The position numbers and the translations under genes were made by a program. The notes beneath the pieces are model-generated. The model had not been told where the DNA came from. It searched no databases and was given only the letters and a program-made list of their open reading frames with translations. A stretch of 64,000 nt of DNA from Sepiola atlantica. Its lineage: Eukaryota; Mollusca; Cephalopoda; Sepiida; Sepiolidae. Positions 11,110 to 22,582 of the stretch are shown piece by piece. The DNA is taken from NCBI GenBank assembly GCA_963556195.1, contig OY744520.1, positions 153,645,607-153,709,606 of the forward strand. Reading direction: 5' to 3'. Within the stretch, counting starts at the first letter, position 1, and every line of letters begins with the position of its first letter.

Positions 11110-11950
11110 GCACTTTTACCCCCCAGCACCCCCTCGACCTCCGTCGCCAGCATTTTGGCTCACGTGACTCAATCGTAGTCACTTATAAACAGAATAGTCT
11201 TCAATATTAACAATTAGCATATATCCCCCCCAATACATTATTTTTTGTTTATTATTTTGTTACCTTACGAAATAGAATGAAGGTTGATGGATTTTCCACA
11301 AACCCCCACACTCTCGCTGCCGCCAGCATTTTGGCTCACGTGACACAATCGCCGTCATTTATAAACAGAATAGTCTTCGTTATTAACAATTAGCATATAA
11401 TGGTCATTTTATCCCCACCTCCAATACATTTTTTTGTTTATTTTGTTACCTTACAGAATAAAATGAACATTAATGGATCTTCCGCAAACCCCCGCCAAAC
11501 CCACGCACTTCTGCTCATACCAGCATTTTATCAACAGAAAATAGTCGTCGTTATTAACAATTAGCATATAATGTTCATTTTATCCCCTCCCCCCCCCTCA
11601 ATTATTTCTTATTTTGTTAACGTACGAAATAGAAATAACGTTGATCGATTTTCCGCAACCCCCCCGCCACAAACACGCACTCTCGCTGCCGCCAGCATTT
11701 TAACTCACGTGACTCAATCGCAGTCAGTTATCAACAGAGAATAGTCCTCGTTATTAACAATTAGCATACAATGTCATATCCCCCCCCCCCTCATCAATTA
11801 TTTCTTATTTTGTTACCTTAAGAAATAGAAATAACGTTGATGGATTTTGCGCCAAAACACCGGCATACACAGTCGATCTCGTTGCCGCCAGAATAGTCTT
11901 CGTTATCTACAATTAGCATTTAATGGTCACCCCCTCTCCTGAATACATTT
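11110..11950. repeat. Tandem array, 171-198 bp unit, about 4.7 copies
   Basis: The block GCCAGCATTTTGGCTCACGTGA recurs at about 11146, 11322, 11520, 11691 and 11885. Each copy is followed by AACAGAATAGTC, TATTAACAATTAGCATA, a C-run, a TTTGTTACCTTA block and GATGGATTTTCC. Unit lengths are about 176, 198, 171 and 194 bp and divergence is substantial. No ORF spans it. Confidence 0.85.
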
Positions 11951-12274
11951 ACTTTTTCATAGACACTTGTTCATTTTAAGGGCTGCGCTGAAATAATAAA
12001 ATTATTATTTAGGAAGTGCTGCCGTATTCTTTGATTTCAGTTAATTTTATTTTAAAAGCAATCGGAGAGCAGAATCCAAACGGCAAAACGGCAGAATCCA
12101 ACTGAGAAATGCAAACATTTGTTAAGTCGTCTTTTAAAATAACGCTCATAAGTAAATTCCTTTTTCATGTGCAAAATGTTGGAAAAAGGCCTGTAGCTTC
12201 TTTAAATAGACACCTAGAGAATCACAATTACTTTCATTATGCCCCTAGGAAAATTCTACATGTGTATAAACTTT

Positions 12275-12745
12275 TTGGCAAACCAGAGGAGTACCCGATT
12301 CAGTTCGCAGCAAACGGTGTTCGGTCAGATTTAGTTCCTGATATTAAATACTTCCTGTTTGAGACTGTTTACTCTTCTTCTTTGCCAAGTTTTGTATTAA
12401 TTTTTATTTATTAATTTATTTATTGAATTGTTAGGTGAATGGACAGAATAGTTAACAAAGCCAACCCCCATGTTAAGAATGGCTTTCTAAATAATATCTT
12501 CTGCAGTTTACAGACCGTGCTGAAATAATAACGTTATTATTAGAAAGCCATTCTTAACACGAGGAAGGGAGCGCTTTGTTAACTATTCTGTACTTTCATC
12601 TAACAATTTAATAAATAAACTGAAACTCTCGCCGGAAATTATATTACGGATGAAGTTTCATATCAGGAACTAAATCTAACCGAACACAGTTTGCTGCTGA
12701 CATTGAGTCGGATACTCTTCTGGTTTGCCAACTTTTTATATTTTT
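12275..12745. repeat. Large inverted duplication (arms about 200 bp)
   Basis: The arm at 12275-12490 (GGCAAACCAGA, GTTCGGT.AGATTTAGTTCCTGATA, GAATAGTTAACAAAG, AAGAATGGCTTTCTAA) reappears reversed at 12533-12745, centred near 12512. No terminal duplication was found. It may be part of the Helitron that ends at 13078 or a fold-back element. Confidence 0.65.
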
Positions 12746-13047
12746 GGTACACTCTCTAGTCGTCTTTCTATCAACGGACACACACACACACTTTGGGGTA
12801 CCTAGTAATATTCCCATTGGGGTCACCAGGGACCAAATTAGTGCAAGTGTGTGTGTGGGGGGGCATTCTTACTGATAGTTGTTTCAAAAATAGCACTGAA
12901 ATAAGGTTAAACAGTCAGTCAACTTTTTCTTTCTTGCTTTCTTTTGTTTCTGTTATATTGAACAAGTTGCCAGAGGAGAGAGAGGTAAAAGATAGAGAGA
13001 AGTATTAAAAGAAAGACGTTCCACACACTTCTTATTTTCTGATCTAT

Positions 13048-13078
13048 ACTCCCGGGCAATGCCAGGTAGCCCTGCTAG
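13048..13078 (+). mobile_element. Helitron 3' terminus
   Basis: CCCGGGCAATGCCAGG, then TAGCCCTG and CTAG followed by T, has the GC-rich hairpin plus CTRR layout of a Helitron 3' end. It resembles the end at 8972 (minus strand). A degenerate relative is at about 51850 (-). The 5' end was not identified. Confidence 0.5.
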
Positions 13079-14289
13079 TATAAAATATGGTGCTGCCGCT
13101 GGTTTTATTTTCGTGGCCGCGGGGAAATTCGAAGGTGATTTTGGAACCTTTAAATTGGCGGATAGAAACTAATATTTTTTACTAGAATTAAAGTTTATAT
13201 GCCAAAGTCAAGTATTATGGTTCATTGGTGCTCCTACCCCCCCCCTCCTCCAAAACCAAAGATAAACTATATAATTACTTGCGGAGCCACTAGTCTAGAA
13301 AAGAACCGGATTTATTGCTTTGCTTATTGTTGTAAGAACATAACAGTAAAACAGTTTCCGATTCGACAACAAAAAAAAAAGAATTAAACTTTTAAGATTT
13401 TTCTTACATAAGAACTTTCTTTTTTTTCTTCCGTTTTTGTTGTTGTTGCACGTGATGAACTCCTTATATAAATGTTTCCATTTTCTCGAAACACTTTTTT
13501 CTTCGATCAAGAATTCTGCGATGACACTTGCAAACTAGAAGTCCTAAAAGTAAGCATTTAAAAGTGTTTTGAAATCTTATTTATTCTCTTTTGAGTAATT
13601 CCTATTTCAGTCACCTAAATTATATAGAGTGAAATGGATTTCAGCATTATCCCCTAGCAACTTATTTATTATTTATTTATTTTTTTTAACTTAAAACTGT
13701 TTTAGTAAACACGAAACAGAAAGAAAAAAACAAAAAAAAACAAACATTAAAAACAGAAACTTATTGCTAATTTCATCGTACACGTGAAACGCCGATATGA
13801 AAATCAGACCAAAAATATAGTCACCATCTTTATAAATGACGATAACTCAAATTCATAATTTTCTAGTTAAAGAACAGGATTTGTTTGTTTGTTTGAACGA
13901 AGGCTAAATACAAAAACAAAGAAAGACAGTATTTTTTTAATCATATCTGTATGTGTGTGGGGGGTCAACAAAAAATGGTAAAATAATGGATACTTCAGAT
14001 TAGAACCCGAGCTAACCTTAACCCTAACTCTAACTCGGTACTGATATCGATCCTGACCCAGCTTTCGTGACGTTCGACTCGGAAGCGTTCGGCTGTCCTA
14101 CGCAAACGCCCGAGTGTTGACGAGCCGATCGTCGTCCGCTGTGCTCAGCGCAAAAGAAAACATGGAACAGTAAGCAAGTAAAAATAAATAATAAAATTAA
14201 AAAAATATGTCGTGATAACAGTAATTTCGGTACTTTTTTTTTTGTTTCTTCATAAAAATTCATGAAAGTATGTTTAATTTTCATTGTTG
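13079..14289. other. No gene; AT-rich with a short telomere-like motif
   Basis: Homopolymer-rich non-coding DNA. TAACCTTAACCCTAACTC at 14014-14031 resembles degenerate telomeric (AACCCT) repeats but is under 30 bp. Small ORFs here show no family resemblance. Confidence 0.5.
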
Positions 14290-14960
14290 TTTCTGGGAAT
14301 CTTTTATAATGATCAGCAGAGTAAAAACGCTCAAAAAACAAATATTAAACAAATAAAAGTAACTGTAGGCGATAAAAGTTATTTTCAAACTTACCTGTGT
14401 CTTTTCCAACTATTAAAAAGATTTTTTAACCCGTTTCAATTGCTATTTATTGCTATTTATTAGAAATTTAAATATTCGCCACACGATCATCGAACAAATC
14501 GTAATAATATAGAGGCCGGGACGACGCTCAGCAGAGTAAAAACGCTAAAAAAACAAATAAAAGTAACTGTAAGCTGTAAAAGTTAGTTTCAAACTTGCAT
14601 GTGCTATTTGTTTGTATTTTAAACCCGTTTGAAGTGCTATTTATGAGAAATTTAAGTTCGACACACGGTCAGCGAAGAAATCAAAATGGCCGATTTACGT
14701 AATAATATCGAGGGACTGGCGGCCATTTTTCTTTGAGAAAGTAGATGTTTTAAAAAACAAGAAATTTTTTTTTTACATCTAATAAAAAGCCATTTATACT
14801 ACGTAAAAATACAAACAAATTACATAGGTAAGTAGAAAAATGTCTATTCTAGACATAAGTCAACTTTACTTGTTGCAAATTTATGTTTTTAAACCCTTTC
14901 TCGTTCTTTTTTTGGACCCCGTTCGCGACTCTGCTGATCATTGTAAAAGATTCCCATAAT
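14285..14960. repeat. Tandem duplication plus inverted flank
   Basis: A block of about 190 bp starting CAGAGTAAAAACGCT (14318, 14530) is duplicated, including AAATAAAAGTAACTGTA and the AACCCGTTT..A.TGCTATTTAT region. The sequence GGGAATCTTTTATAATGATC at 14296 is found inverted at 14934-14958, so the whole block may be one TIR element. No ORF. Confidence 0.55.
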
Positions 14961-15329
14961 ATCGTTATTTCTTTTTACTGGAAAATAAGATGTTTCGGCG
15001 TAATCCGGAAATTCATTTCACTCTAAATAATTTACGTGACTGAAATAAGAATTAACCTTTATTTTGTTCTTTCGTACGATAGGTCATGTGTTTTACTTAA
15101 TGCGTGACCCTTCGTTTGAAATTCGAAAGTGATTTTGAAGCTTTTAAACTGACGAATATAAAGTAATTTCTGCCTTGGTGAAAAGTTTTTAAAAGCAAAG
15201 GGGCAGTATGTTTCAACTGTGTTAGGGAAAAAATAAATTTCACACGCGTTCCTATGATATTAAAGAACCTTTTTTTGACTTGTCTATATTGCTTTTAATA
15301 TTTTTAAAATACTTTTTCAAAGAAATATT

Positions 15330-16345
15330 CAGGTCATTCTCGGTGGTCGTATATCCAAACACCACATCAATGCGAGTGTGCCCCAGCGGTCGATAGTTGG
15401 TCCCTGATCTTTATAAACGACCTTTCTGATGCAATCGCATCTGAGATGGGTTCATTTGCTGATGACACCACGCTTTAATTTCTAGCATATGGGTAAATCA
15501 AATGCCCACACAAGCAAGGCAATGACTGAATACTTGGAAAATGACCGTCGCTCTGTAGTAGAATGGAGTCAAAAATGGATGGTCACAAGACAAAGCTCCT
15601 TCCTTGAACAACTATAAGAAACCTTTCCAACCAACGATTGTCATGGCCGATAGCACCCTTATCGAGAGTTCAATGTTTAAGCTCCTCGGTCTGAAATTCT
15701 CAGACAAAATGAAGTGGACTAAGTACATTGAAGATGCTGCCAAGTCTGCCGCAAAGAAGGTAGGCTCTCTCAACCGGGCTAGAAAATTTCTCACACCTGC
15801 CAGTATCCTATATCTCTATAAAGCAACGATTCGTCCATGCATGGAGTATTGTAGCCATATATTGGCTGAAGCACCAACCATCAACCACTAGTCTCTCTCT
15901 CTCTCTCTCTTGGACAGGGCGCAAAAAAGATTTTCTAACCTAATAGGTACCACACTGGCTGCCAAGCTCCAGCCCCTGTCCTATCACTGCACTTGTTTTA
16001 CAAGTACTTCCACGGAATGTGCTTCAATGAACTTACTGCGCTTATACTCCCTCAGCGTAAATCCGTCAACCCACCCGACTAGCAGCAAAATCGCACCCTT
16101 TCCCTATAGTGGTCCCGAGATGCTGGAAGATTTTCTACTCTAATAGTTTCTTTCCTCAGATCGCTTGCCTTTGGAATTCCCTTTCTCCTCCTGCGAACGT
16201 ATCAACATACAGAAATTTAAATGTAATGGGAACAAACATCTTGCTGCTGAACTCCCCATCCAGGTTGCCCCCTATAAATCTGGCCCTTATCACAGTAGAC
16301 CTTTATGCTTCAGTAGCAATATGCCTTGATTACGGTGAACAAAAG
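15330..16345 (+). mobile_element. LINE family A, 5'-truncated copy
   Basis: It begins in the RT domain (NASVPQRSIVGP, then FADDTT-like codons near 15450) with stops and frameshifts. An open stretch from 15604 encodes KLLGLKFSDKMKW, KKVGSLNRARKFLTPASILY and TIRPCMEYCSHI. After a TC-microsatellite expansion at 15893-15910 it continues with LDRAQKRFSNLIG. The 3' UTR and tail begin at about 16290. Confidence 0.8.
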
Positions 16346-16523
16346 TAAAGAAATTAAAAAAAAAAAAATATGCCTTGATTACGATGAACAAAAGTAAAGA
16401 AATTAAAAAAAAAAAAAAATGCCTTGATTACGGTGAACAAAAGTAAAGAAATTAAAAAAGAAAAAAAAATATGCCTTGATTACGGTGAACAAAAGTAAAG
16501 AAATTAAAAAAAAAAAAAAAAAA
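16321..16523 (+). repeat. Four tandem copies of the LINE A 3' tail
   Basis: A 49-52 bp unit (ATGCCTTGATTACGGTGAAC, AAAAGTAAAGAAATT and an A-run) starts at 16321, 16370, 16419 and 16471 and ends in a long A-run. The copies differ mainly by one substitution (GGTG/GATG) and A-run length. Confidence 0.9.
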
Positions 16524-16539
16524 CACCCATAAAAATAAA

Positions 16540-17440
16540 CACCAAATATGGTGTTTATACAGCTCCCCACCCATGGTTGCCAATATTGGCTCGATAAAAA
16601 GTTACAGACGAACGGCTACCATACAAAATGAAACCCAAATTCCTAAAACGAAAAATGGGCAAAAACAAAAAACAAAATGGTTTATTTACATTGCATTTTA
16701 GTTTATTTTTTTATTTATATATTTACATTGTAACATTGTATTTTTTTGTGAATGGTTGCTTTTTATTTTTATTTTATTTTTGTAATTGTTCTCTAGTGTT
16801 ATTTAAAAAAATAATTTTCCTCGCGCAGAGAGGTTATTTATTTTCGTAAGTTAAAAAAATAGAATGTCATGTAAATAAATCAGTAGGTGTTTTTTTTTTC
16901 GTTTTGTATTTAATATTCGATTTCAGGAATCCGGGTTTTATTTGGTTTATTTTCGGTATAAGAGTCCCTCACAGGCAAGATGGCGGCCGTCTGACAAGAT
17001 GGCGGCCGTCTTCCCTTTCAAATCTTTTTTTTATTCCTTTTTTAAATAAAAGTTTAGTTTTTTTTTTTTTTTTTGCGCACTTTTTCCAGAACTTTTATGT
17101 TAGCTTTTAACATTATATTTTAATTTCAATGACTTTTAATGTAAAGTACTACTTTTAGGGAGGGGGGGGGGATTAATTAAGTTATTTTATTACTAAACAA
17201 GGAACAACATTTATTAAAGAAAAGGGAAAGAAAAAGGTATACTTAACAAAAACAGGGACAAGGAACAAAATAATTAAATGCTTTCATACCACTCAGCAAC
17301 AGACGGCCACCATCTGGCCTGTGAGGGACTCTTATACCGAAAATAAGCCGTTTTATTTTGTTATCGTAACTTATTACCATATTTTACCGAGTCAATATTA
17401 GCAGCCATGGGTACTGATCTGTACAAATACCAAAATATTG
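16540..17440. mobile_element. Non-autonomous TIR element with nested inner inverted repeats
   Basis: The outer arms (16543-16612: GTGTTTATACAG, ACCCATGGTTGC, AATATTGGCTCG, AGTTAC) appear inverted at 17367-17435. A second inverted pair lies inside: TTCGGTATAAGAGTCCCTCA at 16954-16973, reversed at about 17318-17340. The interior is T-rich without an ORF. Target duplication not identified. Confidence 0.6.
16978..17010 (+). promoter_or_regulatory. Two tandem AAGATGGCGGCCGTC motifs (YY1-like)
   Basis: The 15-mer occurs at 16978-16992 and 16996-17010 with a period of 18 bp. AAGATGGCGGC is the consensus of the YY1 zinc-finger protein in animals. A diverged inverted partner (GACGGCCACCATCTGGCC) is at 17303-17320. 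Whether it is bound here is unknown. Confidence 0.4.
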
Positions 17441-18369
17441 TCTAAGGTTTACAAAGCACATTCCCTCCATAAACTTTAGGTTTTTGAAAATTAAAAAAGA
17501 AATTATTTGATTTCTAAAGATTAAACAATGAACTACAAGATAAAGAAAAAAATAAATGTTTTTTGTACTTATTAAAAAGCTTCTATCTACCATGTAAAAT
17601 GGACTCCCACTATCGGTATCATAACGGAAATAATGAATACCAATTCCATCGTACTATAAGTTTGTAGGTGACTGGGAGGAGAAGCACAGTTCAGTTAATG
17701 GACATGTATACTAAAAAGGGGGAACGTAGATTTCTTAAGTGAAAAATACGATATTGGAAAAGTACTGGTACTTTTATAGGAGGGGAACCCGTATCGGCCT
17801 GAATGTTTCCAATTGCGATTTATGGAACAGACTAGAAATGGAGCCGTCACCAAACAGTCAATTAGTATCGGCATTAACTGGAACAACTTTTTCATTTTTT
17901 TCCTAACTTAAGGTTAGGATCAATTACTCCCCCCTAATTTTCTTCAAATAATTAAGTGAATCAACTTTATTTCTTTTTTCTTTTTTCTTTTTTTTTTCTT
18001 TTTTTTTTTTTTTGGAGGGGCTAACATACCCAACCAAAAGGGTGCGTTTCTGTTTGTATTTGTTGCGATTTTGGATTGTATAATTTAATGTCAGTACTAA
18101 TTGACTGTTCAGCGATGGCTCAGCCATTTCCAATTTTTTCTGTAAATCGCAATCAGAAACATTCGGGTCGATCTGGGTCCCCTCCGATAGAAGCATGAAA
18201 GTACTTGGTACCTCTATAAAATGAGGTAACCAAGCAAGTAGCCATTAGTATTTTTATAATTTAACTTTTGTAGTTCATACTTGTAAATGTAATAAATAAA
18301 ATTATTCTAATTAGCAATTAATTATATTTACCTGCTTCCCATGGCAGCAAAGTTAGACATGACGTCAGT
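17441..18369. other. No gene recognised
   Basis: AT-rich; a long T/C-rich tract at 17966-18014 creates a Lys-rich open frame on the minus strand that is compositional only. Confidence 0.5.
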
Positions 18370-18990
18370 TTATAGTGGGGAAATCCAGCTCCTCCAAAAA
18401 AGGGGCACTTTGGATGAGTGCAAAATTTGCCATAATCGGACCCGTTGGCATTCCCCGGCAGGGGCGCGTCAGATAACGAGCAATGTTATTAATTGCAATG
18501 ATGTACCCAAACATTTGTAAAATAAAGTACAATTGCTGTCACAAGAGCAATTAAAGTAATCGCATGTCATGATCAACGTCCAAAGTTCAAGTAAAAGAAT
18601 TTAACGATTCCTTATTTTGAAATAGAATTTTCATAGGATCTCCTGTTAAGATGGCTGGCATCGATTGATTTACTATGGAACTCCAGATATACTTGAGCCC
18701 AACCCTTCCTCCTTACCCAAACATGTTTCTGCATTTCTTTAGTTGGTTTTATTTATCTTCCTCCCACAAGGTAAGATGTGACACAAGGTCGGGAAAGTGG
18801 GATTTGAAAAGCCAGCACCCGAGAAGGTGAGCACTCTGGCCTACAAAAAATGCCAGGGCAGCCCCGTCGGCATTCCCCGGTAGTAAGTGATAAACTTACT
18901 CCACCCCAAAGAGGGGAGGCAAAACCTGGGAGGGTGGACCTCCTAGAACTGCACAGGACAAACCCACAGACCGGCGGAATCAAGATCCGA
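18370..18990 (+). repeat. Dispersed repeat R1, two copies (18370-18495 degenerate; 18760-18990)
   Basis: The first holds only GTTGGCATTCCCCGGCAGGG and GCGCGTCAGATAACGAGCAA. The second carries most landmarks in order: TGTGACACAAGGTCGGGAAA, GAGCACTCTGGCCTA, CCCGTCGGCATTCCCC, AAACTTACTCCACCCC and GACCTCCTAGAACTGC. Confidence 0.65.
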
Positions 18991-19011
18991 AGACCAAGAC
19001 GATACCAGTCT

Positions 19012-19070
19012 ATAAGGTGTAGTATCCATCCGAACAGATACTACACTTTGATCTTGGCCAAAAGGCCCAG
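19012..19070 (-). ncRNA. U2 snRNA-derived fragment with partial inverted copy
   Basis: The minus strand from 19068 to 19034 reads GGGCCTTTTGGCCAAGATCA then AAGTGTAGTATCTGTTC. This is the 5' part of U2 snRNA including the branch-point recognition sequence GTAGTA. At 19016-19026 the + strand carries GGTGTAGTATC, an inverted partial copy, so the locus folds back on itself. The rest of U2 (Sm site, 3' stem-loops) is missing, so it is a pseudogene or U2-derived repeat. Confidence 0.75.
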
Positions 19071-19789
19071 TCCCAGGCTAGTTGATGTTTGATGGTAATC
19101 ATATATAGCTTTTCAACTTCTGGAGATAAGACTGATGAAGAAAAGGTAAGTTGTGTTTTCTGAAATGTCTTCATATTGCATTTCACATTGTTCGTGGGCA
19201 AGTGTAAGAGATTGTTTGTTTGTTAGGCAAGTCAGCCTTCTGCATAGAGCTCATGAATATCATGCTTCGGGATTGTCTAGTCTGCATGAAGTCCTACTCA
19301 TTGGTCACAGCTATTCGTTAACCTGCTATTCTTTATGTATACCAACCTCTTCCAATTGAAAGTCTGATGATTTTCAACTTGTAACAACAGACCATATGTA
19401 GATAAACAAGATTTTGTTACATTCCAAAGACCAAGATTTTATTTATTTTGCAAAGCATTTTTTTCAAAACACCAATTTTTTACGGTTCCGTTTCGTTTAG
19501 TAGAGGACCAACCAACATTTGTATGTCAATATCGGATCTTCTCTGAATTGATCAGAAATACAAAAACAGTTCTCGATTCGAAAAATTGTACATTGCGATG
19601 TGACAAAAAATAAAGGTCCGAAAATTAAAACAAACTTACAGCATAGCGTCTCTTATTTTTGGCGACAAGAAATGTAATTGTATTCACTTATATTTATGGG
19701 AAATTGTAATTACACATTTGTACCGAGTTTATGATTTTGATGCACACAAAACATTTAAGTTTTGTGTGCATTTTTAATGAGTGAGTATG

Positions 19790-20105
19790 TTGGTTTTAAG
19801 TAGGCATTTATCTCTCTCCCACCGTCGGAATAGAAGACACAAAGTCAGAAGTGGGGGATTGAAAGTCAGCACACTAGATGTGTGTGCACTCAGGTCGTCA
19901 AAAACTGCCTTAGCAACCCTGTCGGCGTTTCCTGGTAGGGGCGCCTCAGGCGACGAGCAATAAACTAACCCCTTCTCAAAGAAAGAGAAGGTAAAGGGTG
20001 GGCCTCTTAAAACTGCACCGAACTATACCTCAGCCCGACAGATGCAAGGTCATCACCTACTTAAAATGACCTCGACTCTGTCAAACTGATTGTCGAGGAC
20101 GTATG
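19790..20105 (+). repeat. Dispersed repeat R1, copy
   Basis: Landmarks run in order: CTCTCTCCCACCG, GACACAAAGTCAG, GTGCACTCAGG, CCTGTCGGCGTTTCC, GGGGCGCCTCAGGCGACGAG, AATAAACTAACCCC, CCTCTTAAAACTGC, and the tail CTGATTGTCGAGGAC, which also ends the copy at 3.2-3.5 kb. Confidence 0.65.
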
Positions 20106-21289
20106 TTTGACTATGTACAAACAAAATCTACTTAAGCTGTTGCTTATAAGTATCATTTTATTCAAAATCCATGTGTCACTTATCTATATGCTACTAAAAT
20201 GTTGCTTGCTTGTATATTTGTATTTTGTCACTGTGCACACTGAATGATGTCACAAAAGAGATGGATGATATCATAAAGCTACCATTCATCCTTTAGAAAC
20301 TCATCCATTTTCAAGTATATATATATATATATTCATTTCTTGATAATAATCTTTCGGAAAAAATTCATAGGACTAAAGACTTCTAATTTAGAGCTGGTCT
20401 TATCAGTGACTATTACTGAAAAACCACAGAGCCACAAGCTTCTCCTCCTCCTCCTACTCCTCCGTCTCATCATCAGTGTAACATTCGTTTTACATGCTGG
20501 CATGTGTTGGACGATTTGTAGAAAGTGATTTTTGAACTAACCTATCTCTGGTGAGGTTTTTATCTATCTTTCTCTCAAGTCCATCCTTATCATTTCCTTC
20601 CATGTTTTCCTTGGCTTTCCCCTGTGGTGCTCAATATCGGCCATCCCCCCCCCCCATACCATTTATTAAACTAGACCTTGTGTCACATCTATTTCTCGTA
20701 TGAAGGCAGATAAATAATTGGGGAGATTTGATAATATATATATATATATAACAAATACTGATCCAATGGGTCACAGATTGTTTAGTTATATTTTCCTATT
20801 TTATGCATTAAAACCACAATACTCAACTTCAAAAAACTTTATTAAGAATAAAATGTTAATCCAGGAACTATTTGAGAGGGTATTTAAAAAAAAAACATTA
20901 TTAATGTTAATTTTGTTTTATTTATGCTTAAAATAAATCTTTCAGATTGTTTGGGCCTCAGTTCAATTTTGCTATTTTACTTTGTTCATTGGTGTCATTT
21001 TATTCCTTTGTTTTTCACCATATTAACCTAATAAAGCTGAAAGAAACCACTAAGAATGAATAATGGGGCACGGCAGGGAGGAGAGTTTAAAAATAAAGAT
21101 GATGATTGATACTTTGGATTGATCTTATTGTTTGCTATTTTTTATAATATTTGTTCTTCACAGCTAGTATTATGGCTGGGTGATTTTATAAATTAAAAAA
21201 ACAAACATTCCTCCTACTCTGCATTTGGTAACATAAGCATGTGCAGGGTGGGAGTATAGAAGGCAGTCCAATATCATGATTGTACTCTG
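20106..21289. other. No gene; microsatellites and a minus-strand R1 fragment
   Basis: TA tracts lie at 20316-20331 and 20733-20750, and a TCC-rich stretch at 20440-20463. A partial inverted R1 (ACCTTGTGTCACATCTATTT) is at about 20680-20700. Nothing coding is recognised. Confidence 0.5.
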
Positions 21290-21860
21290 ACTACACACAC
21301 CCAATTCAGTTGCACATAAAGCATCACCTTCACTGACCAAACTTCTATACTGACCTATTTGAGCGTCCCTGCATGCAATGCTTCACCATATGGCTCCACC
21401 TAGTACACTTATTAGAAATGAATGCCTCGCTAAGTGAATCAACAGGGATCACTTTTGAATCTGAATGCGTTTGTCCAGCGGACATGGCAATCGATTCCCT
21501 ATATGCTTCATCATCGATCTTGATGGCCCACTCTTAGATCAGAAGCTGTTCCATACTTATAGTGTCAATTCTGGATGAGGCACAGAGAAGTTGCTTTACA
21601 TGTTGTGGCAACCCTCGTATAAACGCACACGTCATCCATCGTTCAGGCAACAATCCCCCAACCAGTGAAGCTAAGCGACGTAATTCAACCCAAAACTCGT
21701 CCACTGTCTCATCCGGATGAAGTTGCCGCATTATGAATTGGTCATATGCATTGAATGCATCTGTTGTGCATGAGGCCATGAGGGCCATTTGATCTGTTGC
21801 ATATCTGCCTTCTTCTCCGTACCGAGCTGTCCGTACGCAGCAAGAGCTACACCTCACAGT
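21290..21860 (-). pseudogene. LTR-retrotransposon gag remnant
   Basis: On the minus strand an open stretch from 21857 to 21534 includes AYDQFIMRQLHPDETVDEFW, VELRRLASLVGG and FIRGLPQHVKQLL, a typical Ty3/gypsy-type capsid. After the stop the frame continues with EWAIKIDD and then a damaged knuckle SHMVKHCMQGR near 21385. No protease or RT follows, so only gag is left. Confidence 0.72.
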
Positions 21861-22009
21861 TGCAGCTCAATTTTGTTCATGGCGCAGAGTTGCACAACTG
21901 GCATGTCAGTCTTTGCGCTGCTCAATTTTGGAATCAGGCAAACAGGTATGGAATGATTGTCAGGATCAAGTTCGAATACTTGTACGGATTGTTCTGGATA
22001 GACAACTAA

Positions 22010-22200
22010 GTTGTAATCTGTGGGGAAGCAGTCCAGTGGTAATGTGTTCCACAGACGGAAAGGTTTTGCAAGGAAGCTCTATTCGTGGAAATTTTTCCTG
22101 ACGTCAGGCACACTGAGGAAAAAAGTTGTTCTTCGTTGTGATTGGAAAACGAGTTCTTGCTGTGAATGTCTTACAAGGAGGAATTGGAGATTGAAACTTT
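22010..22200 (-). mobile_element. LINE family B, C-terminal/3' fragment
   Basis: It shares the GTGGTAATGTGTTCCACAGA block, the GAAATTT..CTGA..T.AGGCACAC region and the TTCTTGCTGTGAAT block with 4085-4230 in the same orientation. On the minus strand the codons give FRLWNTLPLDCFP. It directly abuts the gag remnant. Confidence 0.65.
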
Positions 22201-22444
22201 AAATGAAGTGATATTTGATCTTATTTTTGAAATGTTTTTATATAAACTTAAAACAATGACTACTTTCTAAGGGTTTTTTTTTTTGCTCTTAAGACACATC
22301 GTATATGGCCAATATTTATGATTTTTTTTTTAAATAGGATATTTGTGAAAGTTGAATTAATTGCATAACATTGTTTTAAATTAAAACCTAATTTAAGCAT
22401 GTTACCTTTTATGCTTCAGAGTTTTTGAGATGAGGATTGATTAT

Positions 22445-22516
22445 TAGTATTATTTGGACTACTGTTTTGAGCTTGGATTTTATGATCACAACGTTTCGGC
22501 TAATGTAACCTCCGAC

Positions 22517-22582
<66 letters not shown>

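Noticed and set aside
12109..12414. 101-codon + strand ORF as a gene
   Set aside because: It overlaps the arm of an inverted duplication, lacks known motifs and has no splice or start context.
14014..14031. Telomere or subtelomere
   Set aside because: The AACCCT-like run is under 30 bp and imperfect, with no long array.
17924..18196. Lys-rich minus-strand ORF
   Set aside because: Created by a T/C homopolymer-like tract; no family resemblance.
19012..19070. Functional U2 snRNA gene
   Set aside because: Only the first third of U2 is present; Sm site and 3' stem-loops are absent.
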